From: Perilla frutescens
Lineage: Eukaryota > Streptophyta > Magnoliopsida > Lamiales > Lamiaceae
DNA length: 64,000 nucleotides
Reading direction: 5' to 3'
NCBI GenBank assembly: GCA_026008535.1
Contig: BRKX01000017.1
Span: forward strand, 8,572,501 to 8,636,500
Position numbers and translations under genes: made by a program. Positions 22,401 to 32,446 of the stretch are shown in pieces; positions within the stretch are counted from its first letter, which is position 1, and every line of letters starts with the position of its first letter. A model generated the notes under the pieces. The model saw nothing but the letters and a program-made list of their open reading frames with translations. It was not told where the DNA came from and searched no databases.

Positions 22401-25400
22401 AGATGCGTCTAAGCTAGGGCTAGGGTGTGTGCTAATGCAAGACAAGAGAGCCGTTGCTTATGCATCTCGCCAGCTCAGGCCACATGAGTTGAATTATCCC
22501 ACCCATGACCTAGAGCTTGCAGCTGTGGTACATGCCTTGAAAATTTGGAGGCATTATTTATACGGTGTCAGATGTGAAATCTACACTGATCATAAGAGTC
22601 TTAAGTACTTCTTTGAACAGAAGGATTTAAACATGAGGCAGAGAAGGTGGCTGGAATTAGTTAAGGATTATGATTGTACCATTCTCTACCACCCCGGTAA
22701 AGCAAATATTGTAGCAGACGCCCTTAGCCGAAAAACCAAAGCAGAGTTAGGTTGTTTCCTAACACAAGAAGAAAGTTTAATTGAAGAATTTCAAAGACTA
22801 GAGTTACAGTTGGTTCAACCACCAGACTCTACTAAAGGACTTATAGCTACTTTAATAGCTAAGCCCGATTTAAGGAAACGAATTGTGGAGGCACAAAGAG
22901 GGGATCAATTTTTGGAAAAGATGCGATTGAAAGTAAGATCTGAGGATTCAAAAGGATTTGCTGAAGCAAATGACAATGCTCTCATGTACGAAAGAAGAAT
23001 ATGTGTGCCCCACAATGAAGAGTTAAAGAATGAAATCATGATGGAAGCTCATGATACTCCATATGCCGCTCACCCTGGAAGTACAAAAATGTATAGAGAT
23101 TTGAAGAGAAACTTCTGGTGGCGAAATATGAAGAGAGAAGTGGCCTCATTTGTTGAACGATGCTTAACTTGTCAGCAAGTAAAGGTGGTACATCAACGAC
23201 CATCAGGATTATTACAACCACTTGAAATCCCAGAATGGAAAATGGGAACATATCAACATGGATTTTATAGTAGGATTACCAAAGTCAGTGCGAGGAAACA
23301 CTGCGATATGGGTCGTTGTTGATCGATTGACCAAATCCGCGCACTTTTTGCCAATCAAGGTGACACTTGGACTGGATAAGTTGGCTCAACTCTATGTGAA
23401 AGATATTGTACGGTTACACGGAGTACTTGTCTCGATCACCTCTGACCGAGATACCAGATTTACTTCCAGATTCTGGATAAGTCTACAAAATGCTATGGGA
23501 ACGCAACTAAATTTCAGTACAGCTTTCCATCCTCAGACTGATGGACAATCAGAAAGGACAATACAAATACTAGAGGACATGCTTAGAGGAGTTGTAACTG
23601 ATAGAAGTGGAAGCTGGGAAAATGTTTTACCCTTAGTAGAATTTGCCTATAACAACAGTTATCAAGCAACTATTGGAATGGCACCATATGAGGCTTTGTA
23701 TGGTCAAAGATGTAGATCACCACTTTACTGGGATGGAGTGGGTGAAAGAAAGATATTGGGCCCTGAGATTGTTCAGACAACGATTGAAATAATTAATAAG
23801 ATAAGAATGAGAATGAAGGAGGCCCAAGATAGACAAAAAGCCTATGCAGATAGACGTCGAAAGGATCTGTATTTTAATGTTGGAGATAAGGTTTTTCTAA
23901 AAATATCTCCTACTAAAGGAATTATACGTTTTGGCAAAAGAGGAAAATTGAGACCACGGTATATTGGACCCTTTGAAATTCTTGAACGGGTTGGAGAGGT
24001 AGCTTATAGACTAGCCTTACCACCAAGTCTAGCTGAGGTTCATAATGTTTTTCATATCTCAATGTTGAGAAAGTACCTGTTTGATCCTAAACACGTTATA
24101 AAGAATGAAGAGATAGTCCTGAACCAAGATTTAACCTATGAAGAAAAACCCATAGCTATACTTGACAAAAAGGTACAAGTATTGAGAAATAAACAAATAG
24201 AATTAGTGAAAGTTCTATGGAATAACCATGGAAGTGAGGAAGCTACATGGGAGCTAGAAGATAAGATCAAGGAACAGTACCCTGACTTGCCATTCAGAGG
24301 TATGTCAAATTTCGGGACGAAATTTATTTTAAGAGGGGTAGAATGTAATATCCCAAACTTTTTAGTATTTAAAATAATAGCCTATGATTATATTAAGGAT
24401 AAGCTAGGGAAGAAAATGGACCCTTATAAACTTTATATATTTATTTATTTATTTTAAGAAAGTGTGCCGTTGAGTGGGTTAGCAATACCCGGGAAATTCT
24501 TATATTTTTATTTCGAGACTCCAGTGTAGTTAAAACCTAAAAAAAAATAAAAATAAAAGAAAAGGTAATTATTTATTATTATCACTTCGAGTATTAAAAG
24601 GTCATGTGTTTGGAATATATATACAAGCTCTAATAATTATCTAAATAGGTACAATTATATATAATGGTACCCTACTATATATTATTATATTTCAATTCTA
24701 GCTATATATTATTATTATTTTATTTGGGAACTATTAATTAATATAAGTATATATGTATGCTAACGAGAACATATTAGATATATATATATATATAAGATCA
24801 GAGCCGTCTAAGAGGGTGTGCAAGGTGTGCTTTCGCACAGGGCCTCACAATTTTTGGGGCCTCAAAAAAAATCTATTTAATATACCTTATTTTTTTTTTT
24901 AATAAAATAAATTATCTCTATTCTCTTCTAATACCTAATACAAATATCATGATTTTCAAGTTTCAACTTCCAACACAAATATTATTCATCTTTAATTTTC
25001 CAACTTTTCATCTTCATTCATAATTATTCTCTTTTAATTACCGTTGGATTTTTCTTCATCATCTGCTATTGCACTATTTGTTGAGGAATCATTTAGAGTT
25101 AATTATTTTCTTTATATTGTTGATCAAGCAATATCTTCTCTTAAAAGCAGGTTTGAGCAATTTCAACATTATGAAAAAATATTTGGTTTTTTGTTTACTT
25201 CTAACAAGTTGCAGTCATTGGATGATATGAGTTTGAAGTCTTGTTGTATTCATTTTCGTAATACACTTAAACATAATGAGTACTTTGATGTTGATGGAAA
25301 TGAGTTATTTGTGGAGTTAAAGTTACTTAGAGAAAAATTGACCGAAGATAATATAAAACCCCTTGATATTTTGAAGTTTTTGAAATGTTTAGATTGTTTT

Positions 25401-27897
25401 TCTAATACAATTATCACATATAGAATTTTATTGACTATTTCTGTTACTGTTGCATCTGCAGAAAGAAGCTTTTCAAAATTGAAGTTGTTGAAGTCATATC
25501 TACGTTCGACGATGTCACAAGAAAGACTTAATGCATTGTTGATGATAGCTATAGAAAATGATATTTTGGAAAAGATTGAATATGAAGATTTAATTGATGA
25601 ATTTGCTTCAAAGAGTGTTAGATGAGTATCACTTTTTATGTAAAATTGTAGAAGACTCGTATTTGCTTAAGGTTGTATTGAAAATATTATCAACACTATA
25701 AATACAATATTTTGAATTTTTAGTGTTTCTAACAATATTACTGTAATTATAAAAATTATAATTTTTTTTTATTTTAGGGCCTAATTTTTATTATTTGCAC
25801 AGGGCCTACAAAATCATTGAGACGGCCCTGTATAAGATAATTATAATATATTATATACTATTTGGATAGATAAATAGAAAAAGAAAACGATTAGGATGAT
25901 TAAGAATCAAAGATTATAATGTCCATTTTAAAATAAATACACGTGTCCTTAGGATAGATGAGTCATCCTTTTATATAATTAATTAATAATAATAATATGA
26001 TTTAAAAATGTTAAAAGATATATATATATATATATATATAGATATCTACGTCTAATTTTCTTCAAATTACATACCTTAACTAAAGCAAAGCTAATCCATA
26101 TACGCAAGGTTTGATCAAATTTCTCAATTTGAAGGTAATATTCTCTTTTATCTTTAGTTTAATCCAAGTAGGAATGTAGAATGTGTGATTTGTATACAGA
26201 TATAAATTTAGAATTTCAAAATTTATATATATAGCATATGATTATTGCGGTTGTAGACGAGTTGTACCAAATTCATTCATGCTAACCTTGAATTATATAT
26301 TAGAATTTGGAACCACCACACTTTATAATCATGAGAATAATTATAAGGGCTTGATATTAAAAATAACAGCAATATAAATTACGTAGCCAATCTAGATATA
26401 TTAATTTCACGCATCCAAGCACTCGAAGATGGATACAAATTTGGTATATTAAATTAAAAAAATATATATATAATAAATTACTGGATAATGTTTTACTTAA
26501 TACACATATGATACTAATAGATATTGTTTTACTTAAAATCACTCATATTGGAGTTTGAATTTGAAAATACAGGATTAATTAATAATGAAGTTTAGCAGAA
26601 AATGGTAAAAGCAAAATTTAGGGATTGAGATTAAGGTCATGTCCCTTTAGCAAAACTAAGCCAATGATGGTTATTGTAGGATCAGAAGAAGTAACAGAAC
26701 CTGAGCAGGACCGAACCAGAATTTAAAAGCGTTTATGTGAGACAAATCATTTGTCCAGGTGGGTTTTTATTATATAAAAATGGATTTCGGGTTATTAAGC
26801 CCTGATATTTATAAAATGAATGTGATAGAATATCCAACTCATGACTGTATTTAATGTGCTCTCCCGACTCATGTTAGTCTTACTACTGTTTTTGGTGATG
26901 AAACTACAATGGTTCACGATATCGAGCCCTAAGCAAACAGGGCAGTGTCCAACCTTAAGCAGCCGGGTTGTGTACACGAACCGACTCACCGTAAGCGTTA
27001 TAGGGGAGAGTGGCGCGCAATGACGGAACCAAAATGATTTAGTATACATGGAATTCACAAATTTTCTATTTTAAAACTTTCCATGATATGCTTAGAATAT
27101 GATTGGATATTCTGTTTTATAAAATGGTTGTGAAGGTTTTTCTCAAAAATACCCACTGAGTGCATTAGTACTCACGCTCAAAATCTTTTCAAATATTTTC
27201 AGGATGAGCTGCGGGATGGTGGACGGCTGTGCTAAGACTGAGGGGCTATCTTTTGCTGTATATATATATGTTTCTTTATGTACGGTGTCTAACTGAGAAC
27301 ATGTTACTTTTTGGAGTTTGAATAAATACACTACGTTCTTTTTCGCTTACTCTGATACAGTTTGTCCTCAATTGTTTGAAGCATGTTATGATTTCAACAT
27401 TTACGCTATGATGTTCCTTTATAATTATCTGGCGGGATAAGTTCCCTTTGATGACTGATAATTTATTCAAATTCCTTATGAACGCTCTGGTGCGTGATTC
27501 TATTACAATTGTAGAGGTTATGTTGCCTAAATGATTGAGGCACTAACCCCATCTCTATAATTATCTTTATGTAACTAACCCTTTCTCCTTTCCCAAGTAG
27601 CGCATCGGTCCCTTTTCCTTCTTCCGGGATCGGGGCGTTACAACAACCCTCTCATGTTCAAATATTTCAGAATCTAACAGTTTATCACGAATTTTCTAGG
27701 CAACAGAGAGTAGTGTTGCTAGCCTTATGAATGAGTTAGCTCATTATTACCGAGATGTATTCCACACTATGGGATTGTCATCAGTGTTAAATCTTCATAA
27801 ATTTGAAAAGAAAGAAGACTTGTTTAGAAGGATCACCACGATGAATGTGTTGTTGGATGGGAAATATTCAATCTATAATAATCGCAATACATCTTAG
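16480..27897 (+). CDS. Candidate small two-exon gene with a retrotransposon-filled intron, unrecognised
   Basis: Exon 1 (16480-16512) encodes MEHEKSEETDN and ends at a strong donor (AAT|GTAAGT). Exon 2 (27700-27897) follows a TTTTCTAG acceptor in the same phase, encodes 65 residues beginning ATESSVASLMNELAHYY, and stops at TAG (27895-27897). The product would be 76 residues: acidic N-terminus, then helix-rich with a charged middle (KFEKKEDLFRR). I do not recognise a family. The 11,187-bp intron would be about 350 bp without the Ty3/gypsy element (16818-27642) and its 5-bp duplication. The ATG has a good context (AATCATGG), lies divergent to PP2C and is preceded by non-repetitive DNA. It could instead be a gene fragment or a chance pairing of frames. 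Confidence 0.5.
16629..16648. repeat. 20-bp near-perfect palindrome GTCGAAAATATTTTTTCGAC
   Basis: It lies in the presumed ancestral intron left of the gypsy insertion. Related TCGAAAATA/ TCAGAAAATATTTTT motifs recur at 16690-16745 and, beyond the insertion, at 28075-28640. Confidence 0.7.
16813..16817. repeat. Target-site duplication ACAAC, left
   Basis: It immediately precedes the 5' LTR (TGTAATACC) and is identical to 27643-27647 after the 3' LTR. A perfect 5-bp duplication confirms that this is one complete insertion. Confidence 0.95.
16818..19085 (+). repeat. 5' LTR of the Tekay-like element
   Basis: It starts TGTAATACCCC, ends GGGGCGTTACA and is 2268 bp long. It carries a (TA)n run at about 17260-17280, the site of the hAT insertion in the other LTR, and a block CCCACTGAGTGCATTAGTAC at about 18598. 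That block also occurs as a stray fragment near 29562. Confidence 0.95.
19089..19106 (+). other. Primer binding site, tRNA-iMet type
   Basis: TGGTATCAGAGCCAGGCT begins three bases after the LTR end and is complementary to the 3' end of plant initiator tRNA-Met. Confidence 0.92.
19107..19839 (+). other. Untranslated leader of the Tekay-like element
   Basis: This non-coding 5' leader lies between the primer binding site and the gag start. It has a short imperfect repeat (GGACAATATGTCCATTATG near 19375-19440). No other function is visible. Confidence 0.6.
19840..24457 (+). pseudogene. gag-pol polyprotein of the Tekay-like element, three disruptions
   Basis: The polyprotein would form the capsid and supply protease, reverse transcriptase, RNase H and integrase. 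Visible in order: capsid with YYWWESVKR (from 19840), zinc knuckle CFFCHQPGHFARDC (20641-20682), protease LFDTGATHSFIS (about 20944), RT with FIDD (21955-21966), RNase H FTDAS (about 22398), integrase zinc finger and core with QTDGQSERT (about 23535), and a chromodomain-like end with EEATWE (24238-24255). Breaks: TAG at 20527-20529 between capsid and knuckle, TGA at 22225-22227 between RT and RNase H, and a one-base insertion in the A run at 23239-23242 before the integrase core. The RT catalytic aspartates remain, but the usual FGLTNAP motif reads FELTNAP. The frame runs 114 bp into the 3' LTR. Confidence 0.93.
24331..24343 (+). other. Polypurine tract of the Tekay-like element
   Basis: AAGAGGGGTAGAA lies immediately before the 3' LTR start and is the expected plus-strand primer. 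Confidence 0.88.
24799..25830 (+). mobile_element. hAT DNA transposon, deletion derivative (TSD TATAAGAT)
   Basis: Termini are CAGAGCCGTC on the left and the inverse of CAGGGCCGTC on the right, a 10-bp inverted repeat with one mismatch. Subterminal inverted copies of CACAGGGCCT lie on both sides. Perfect 8-bp duplications TATAAGAT at 24791-24798 and 25831-25838 are the hAT signature. The 5' LTR has the site once, so this insertion came after the retrotransposon. At 1032 bp it keeps only the C-terminal part of a transposase and should be non-autonomous. Confidence 0.95.
25044..25625 (+). pseudogene. Truncated hAT transposase, C-terminal dimerisation domain
   Basis: This 193-residue open frame ends with the hAT C-terminal dimerisation signature: SVTVASAERSFSKLKLLKSY, then LRSTMSQERLNALLMIAIEN. 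The N-terminal zinc finger and the DDE/RNase H-like catalytic core are missing, so it cannot cut DNA. The preceding part (about residues 1-120) resembles the linker seen in the TTF-type/zf-MYM-like plant hAT proteins, as far as memory allows. The frame is open end to end, without stops, although it is only a fragment. A dimerisation-only product might act as a repressor of a full-length enzyme, which is speculation. Confidence 0.85.
27643..27647. repeat. Target-site duplication ACAAC, right
   Basis: It matches 16813-16817. The presumed intron of the small gene resumes directly after it. Confidence 0.95.
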
Positions 27898-28377
27898 ATG
27901 TCAAATTGTATATGTTACATGTATGGATCCTTTTTTGGACATATTTTTATATTGTGAACATGATTCCTAGTTTAGATCCTCCAAGTCCAAATGCATTTCT
28001 AAAATCTTAAACTCCATGTTGGAAAATTATTTCTGAATTTTAATAGACAGGTCAAAAATCTATATATGAGATCTTATTCTACAGGTCGGAAAATAATTTT
28101 CGAAATCATTGCGGGAATATGAAAAATAATTTTCTAACATCTTCAAGATGGCAATCCATTATAGACAACACATCAAAACATTTAACAAATAATCAATATA
28201 TGTAGATAGAATCAACACATTAAAAATATCGAACATGGTATCAATATAGAATGCTATAGAGAATTAAAAAAGGTTAGAAATTTCCAAATATTAAAAAATC
28301 AACTGCAAATTAGAAATAATACTAGAATATTGTCCTGAAATAGTGTACATTAGTATTGGAGACAACATAAAAGAAAA
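27898..28377. other. AT-rich flank, no gene seen
   Basis: Downstream of the candidate small gene. It contains TCGGAAAATAATTTTCG-type inverted motifs at about 28085-28102. No coding region was recognised. Confidence 0.5.
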
Positions 28378-28640
28378 ATATTTTTTGATATCTAGCATAA
28401 CATATCAGAAAATATTTTTCAAAATCAAATGGAGCATATCAGAAAATATTTTTTGAAATCAAACAGAACATATCTAGTATAGTATATCAGAAAATATTTT
28501 TCGAACTAAAGCAAAGCATATCAGAACATATTTTTTGATATCAAGTGGAGCATATCAGAAAATATTTTTTGAAATTAAACAGTAGCAGAAAGCAAGTAGA
28601 ACATATCAAAAAACGAGTAGAGCGTATCAGAAAAAATGAT
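28378..28640. repeat. Degenerate tandem motif CATATCAGAAAATATTTTTY
   Basis: About six or seven copies of CATATCAGAAAATATTTTTY occur every 30-60 bases (for example near 28405, 28432, 28480, 28516 and 28549), separated by variable A-rich text. The core half-matches the palindrome at 16629-16648. It is not an exact satellite and the copies are unequal in spacing. Confidence 0.6.
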
Positions 28641-29560
28641 TTTCGACCTAAACATCTTCCATCAGCAAAAACCAATTTGAGGACTAAATTTTTTTCTACA
28701 AATGACGAACATCATTTCTTCAAAAAGTGAAAATCTTCAAATAATTGGAAGTTGGAATGAAGAATTGAGCAATTTTAACTCAAAACTACATCAGATTTAG
28801 AAACATTATCTCACATAACAATAAAAATTGAAGTAAAAGATAAAAAAAATCAACATTTCTCCATTGTTTTCCACACAATCAAAATGAAAAATCAAATTTA
28901 TGAACAACCTCTATGAAGTTCGATTTGGGTTGGGTTGAAGAACACTCCCCCCTTCTATTTCATTTCCTATCTCTCGATTCGAAAAAATAAAATTGAACCC
29001 CAACAAATGCGTCTCTCTTTCTTAATCGTATGTATTTGTAAATTTTGATTTCCCTTTTTAATTTTATTTATTATTTTAAATTAATAATACTGTTAAACTT
29101 ATTTTTTAAGGTAAGGAGTAAAAATGGAAAATTTTGTAGTGTGGAAAAAACATAAAATAAAATAAAGTTAGTGTGTAGTGTGAAGAAACCTTATAGTGTA
29201 TTTAGCAACACCCCAAAAATGATCATTCTAAACATTTATGTCGTTTACTTTCTATAGCCCCAAATAAATTAAATTATAACTATTATTTTAATTTAATAGG
29301 CATCGCAAAATCGTGAAGGGTAATATTATAAATAAAAAATGGCAGTAAGAAATGATTTAAAACAATATTTGTGTTGAAAAAGTTTGAATCTGTATTTGCA
29401 GTGTAATGGTATCCTAGCTTGTTTATTAGAAGTGCGGACACAAGTTCAAATCGTCCTCATCACCAAATATTGTATTTTATGATTTTAGCTTTTTTTAACT
29501 TTTCAATTTTTTTATATTTTGTTTATTTTAGCTTTTTATTTCAAATATGAGTATGAACTT
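28641..29560. other. AT-rich intergenic region, no gene seen
   Basis: No domain-bearing frame and no clear transposon ends are present. A 60-base stretch near 29400-29465 faintly resembles a tRNA-derived sequence but does not fold as one. Confidence 0.45.
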
Positions 29561-29596
29561 ACCCACTGAGTGCATTAGTACTCACTACTAAACGGC
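29561..29596 (+). repeat. Fragment of a Tekay-like LTR
   Basis: CCCACTGAGTGCATTAGTAC matches about 18598 and 27153 in the Tekay-like LTRs. It is cut off at 29596 by the copia LTR that follows, so it is a truncated older copy. Confidence 0.6.
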
Positions 29597-30597
29597 TGTA
29601 AAAATCCTAGGAATCAAGAGAGCACTTAGAGGGGCAGTATTATTGTTAATATTTTCATTCCCTACCCCTTAATTATTAAACAAAGGGGCGGACGGAAATA
29701 ATCTCCCCAAACCCTAATGGGTTTGGGCCTCCGACTCTTATTCTATTCCCAGTCCACTATGGTCATATTGGGCTACAATAGGGATTTAGAAGAATATTAA
29801 ATTGACCTATTAATTTATTTAATTTCTAATATCCATAGGAAGGATATAAATAAATTAAGTAAGTAATATTTTTATTCCACTAAAGAAATAATATTGACCT
29901 ACCAAATTAATACATATTTACGAATATGTTTTCTCTTTTAGTCCAGTCATTCCCCATGTTTAAGATATAATGTCAATTAATTAATTATGTAAGCTTTTGA
30001 CAGCTATAATTAATTAATATCTTGTTCCGAGAGTAGTACCGTACGACTTCCGTTATCATGATAAGAATAAATTAATATTCTGTCTGCAGGGCTTTCCATA
30101 ATCCTTGTGCTTCCTCAAGGGGACATCATCAACCTGGCACACCAAGACACATTGATCATATATAATGCACGACCCATCATATAATGTAAATGCAACTGCC
30201 TAAAATATCGAGGTTGTTGATCCTATCTGAGAATCTCACTCATTGATAAATCAAAGTCGCCGACATAACATATATATGTATGCCAATATATATGGGTTAA
30301 GAACCCGAACTCTGTGGATCTTTATTTTCTCATTTAAGGTCAGAATAAAGAATAGTATCCTATCACGATCCTCTTCAATACACAGGCCAGTGTACTAGAA
30401 TAATCAGTTAGTCAAGATAAACTAACTATCAGATTATTCTATAATGTACCGATGGTGGGTTCAGGCATCTAAGCCGCGAGCCTTTTAATATAATAATAAT
30501 TAAATGCACATAGTGACTGCAATTATTATTTAATCTATATCATCTTAATATTGTTTAATGTATACAAATAAAAGCTTTCCAGTATACAAGACCAACA
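29597..30597 (-). mobile_element. Solo or truncated copia LTR, minus orientation
   Basis: The reverse complement begins TGTTGGTCTTGTATACTGG and ends ATTTTTACA. It aligns along its length with the plus-oriented LTR at 40545-41711 (TGTTAGTCTTATATACTGG start), including the conserved AATTAATTATAGCTGTC block. No matching 5-bp duplication is visible: left flank ACGGC, right flank AGAAG. It abuts the copia gag fragment at 30598, which runs in the opposite direction, so this junction is rearranged. Confidence 0.75.
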
Positions 30598-30600
30598 AGA

Positions 30601-30924
30601 AGGACTGGATTGAACCACAAAGGAGATGATTCAATGCAAATTCCAAAGCTCTCAATGCTATATTTTCCATTGTGGACATGGAGTCATTCAGCCTGATCTC
30701 AATGTATGAGACTACCAAGGCTGCATAGGATACATTGGAGATAATCTTTGAAGGAACCAACGATATCAGACTTTCAAGACTTCAAAATATTACCTCTAAA
30801 TTTGAAAACTTGAGGATGGCAGACTCTGAAACCATTACAGAATTCAACGCCTGTTTAAGGAGTATATCTAATGAAAGTTTTTCATTAGGTGAAGTAATGA
30901 TAGATGAGAAACTGGTTAGGAAAG
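30601..30924 (+). pseudogene. Copia Y gag (UBN2-type), left part
   Basis: Encodes a UBN2/retrotrans_gag-type segment with ALNAIFSIVD, SRLQNITSKFENLRM and EKLVRK, with stop codons in the first half. It is interrupted at 30920-30924 (GAAAG) by a family A element and resumes at 36452 after the duplicated GAAAG. Confidence 0.82.
30920..30924. repeat. Target-site duplication GAAAG, left
   Basis: Identical to 36452-36456. The two sites flank the minus-strand family A element in copia Y gag. Confidence 0.93.
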
Positions 30925-32120
30925 TGATGTGACCCGAGCTAAGGATCGAACGCACGTCGACAAGTAAGGGTTCCATGACTTCTAACAACTCGATAAATAA
31001 CTGAAAATATGTGGAATAATAAATGACTAACAACAAAACAAACTAGACGACTAGAACGAAACAAAATACCTAGACTACGACACACAAATAGAAACACAAA
31101 ATCCAATCGATGGGGCTGTTTTAGAAGGGTGAATCGGCTGGAATGAAGGATGGGTTTGTGTGTGATGTTTAAGGTGAAAAATGGCTAGGGTAGATAGGAT
31201 ATGATAGCATTCGGATAAACTTACGATATATGTGCTCCAAACGTCGTGAAAAACATGTATAGGCAAATCTGATCCGGAACGGCTTGGAATGACTTGGTGC
31301 TCAAACAATGGACTTGTGGAATGATGTTGATATAGACGGCGGTGATGGTGGTTGACGTCGGTGGCGGCTGGAACAGCGGTGGTAGGGTAGATGCGAATCA
31401 CAACCCGAAAGTTGCCTTGAATCTCGAACGTACACAAGGCCAAATTCTTTAAGTTGATCTTCAAGTAGCGAGTTCCTGACAATCCTTCAATGTGAATTAT
31501 AGAGTTCCCTTTGAATAAAACCTAGAGTTGCTAATTCTAAGAGTATGAATTTTCAATCAAAACTCACAAAGATTTATATGGGGTTGAGACAATATTGAAG
31601 CAAAGCTTAATTAATCAAATAAAGTCTAAAGTATGAATGCCACATGGATCCTCTATTTATAATAGAGGTAATGGTCGAAAATTAAAGGGATAGGGCTGAA
31701 AATCTATGGACTCCAAATAGATAAACTAGAACTAGAAAACTTCCTAAACTAGAATTCTATTCAAGGTAGAATATGCCTTAAATAAAACCTAGTCAACTAT
31801 GACTCAAAGGAAACGAAAATTACACCAAATTAAATAATAAAATCTGACTTGACTATAGTCCAAATTAAATAAAATAAATACTATAGTCTAATAAATCAAT
31901 CCCCTTAATTAAATCATCAAGGGCCGATATTCTTTGGGCTTCTTCACCACTCGCCGTGGCCTTCAACACACGCACACATTCACATGCACACGTGCACTTC
32001 CTCATGTATTGTACTCCATGTCTTGCATATCTTGATCTTCATCTTCCAACATGCACACATTCACATGTCTTGTATGTCTTGATCTCCATCTTCCTCATGT
32101 ATTAGACTCCATGTCTTGCG
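30925..32120 (-). repeat. 3' LTR of the minus-strand family A element, start truncated
   Basis: It matches 35145-36270 closely but ends near 32120 without the CATCA terminus. The missing part is the tail-coding start of the LTR. Open frames within it on the minus strand (31075-31482) also occur in the other LTR (35295-35702) and are not genes. Confidence 0.88.
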
Positions 32121-32436
32121 GAGGATCAAAAAAGGATACAAGAGAGATTTAAGTAGGAGCGGGCAAAACCAGGCGCAACCGCCGCCCGGACCGCCGCCGT
32201 GAATGGCAGCCCTTCGGTCGAGACTTCATCACCGACCACCACCGCCCCTTCGACCAAAACAGCCCCTCCATTACCTTTCAATGATTCTTTGGTTCGTGGA
32301 AAAGCATCTGGATCAGCCCCAAACAAAGAGAATAATCGATCTCTATTTATCTCTGTTAAAGGCGTAGAAAAGGCACTGAAAGCAGGTTTACCTTTCGTTT
32401 CTGCTTAAATCTCTCTTGCATCCTTTCTTGATTCTC
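32121..32436. repeat. Foldback junction: inverted 33-bp arms around a flipped pol segment
   Basis: The 33 bases at 32121-32153 are an inverted copy of 32404-32436, with about three to four differences. The segment between them reads on the plus strand as the normal pre-RT text of the family (SLFISVKGVEKAL near 32347), opposite to the surrounding gag and protease. So a pol segment was flipped and attached to a second, correctly oriented copy of its start. Confidence 0.75.
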
Positions 32437-32446
32437 TGCAATAGCT

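Larger units (their letters stand above)
16818..27642 (+). mobile_element. Ty3/gypsy chromodomain LTR retrotransposon (Tekay-like), complete structure
   Basis: The layout is a 5' LTR (16818-19085), primer binding site (19089), leader, one long gag-pol frame (19840 to about 24457), polypurine tract (24331-24343) and 3' LTR (24344-27642, enlarged by a hAT insertion), with TSD ACAAC on both sides. Domain order PR-RT-RH-INT-chromodomain marks Ty3/gypsy chromoviruses. LTRs above 2 kb suggest the Tekay/Del lineage, inferred from length and tail form. The two LTRs are near-identical over the long stretches compared, so the insertion is recent. The coding frame nevertheless carries two stops and one frameshift. 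Confidence 0.95.
24344..27642 (+). repeat. 3' LTR of the Tekay-like element, interrupted by a hAT element
   Basis: It starts TGTAATATCCC and ends GGGGCGTTACA. It is 3299 bp long. Removing the 1032-bp hAT insertion and its 8-bp duplication leaves about 2259 bp, close to the 5' LTR. Short frames repeated in both LTRs (for example 18240-18503 and 26795-27058) are LTR sequence, not genes. Confidence 0.94.

Noticed and set aside
29395..29470. tRNA-like or SINE-like sequence (GTGTAATGGTATCC and AGTTCAAATCG)
   Set aside because: The A-box and B-box likenesses are weak, and the stems next to the putative T loop do not pair. No SINE tail or TSD was found.
31075..31482. A 135-codon frame, also found at 35295-35702
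   Set aside because: Present in both LTRs of one family A element with the same span. It is LTR sequence read by chance, with no domain.
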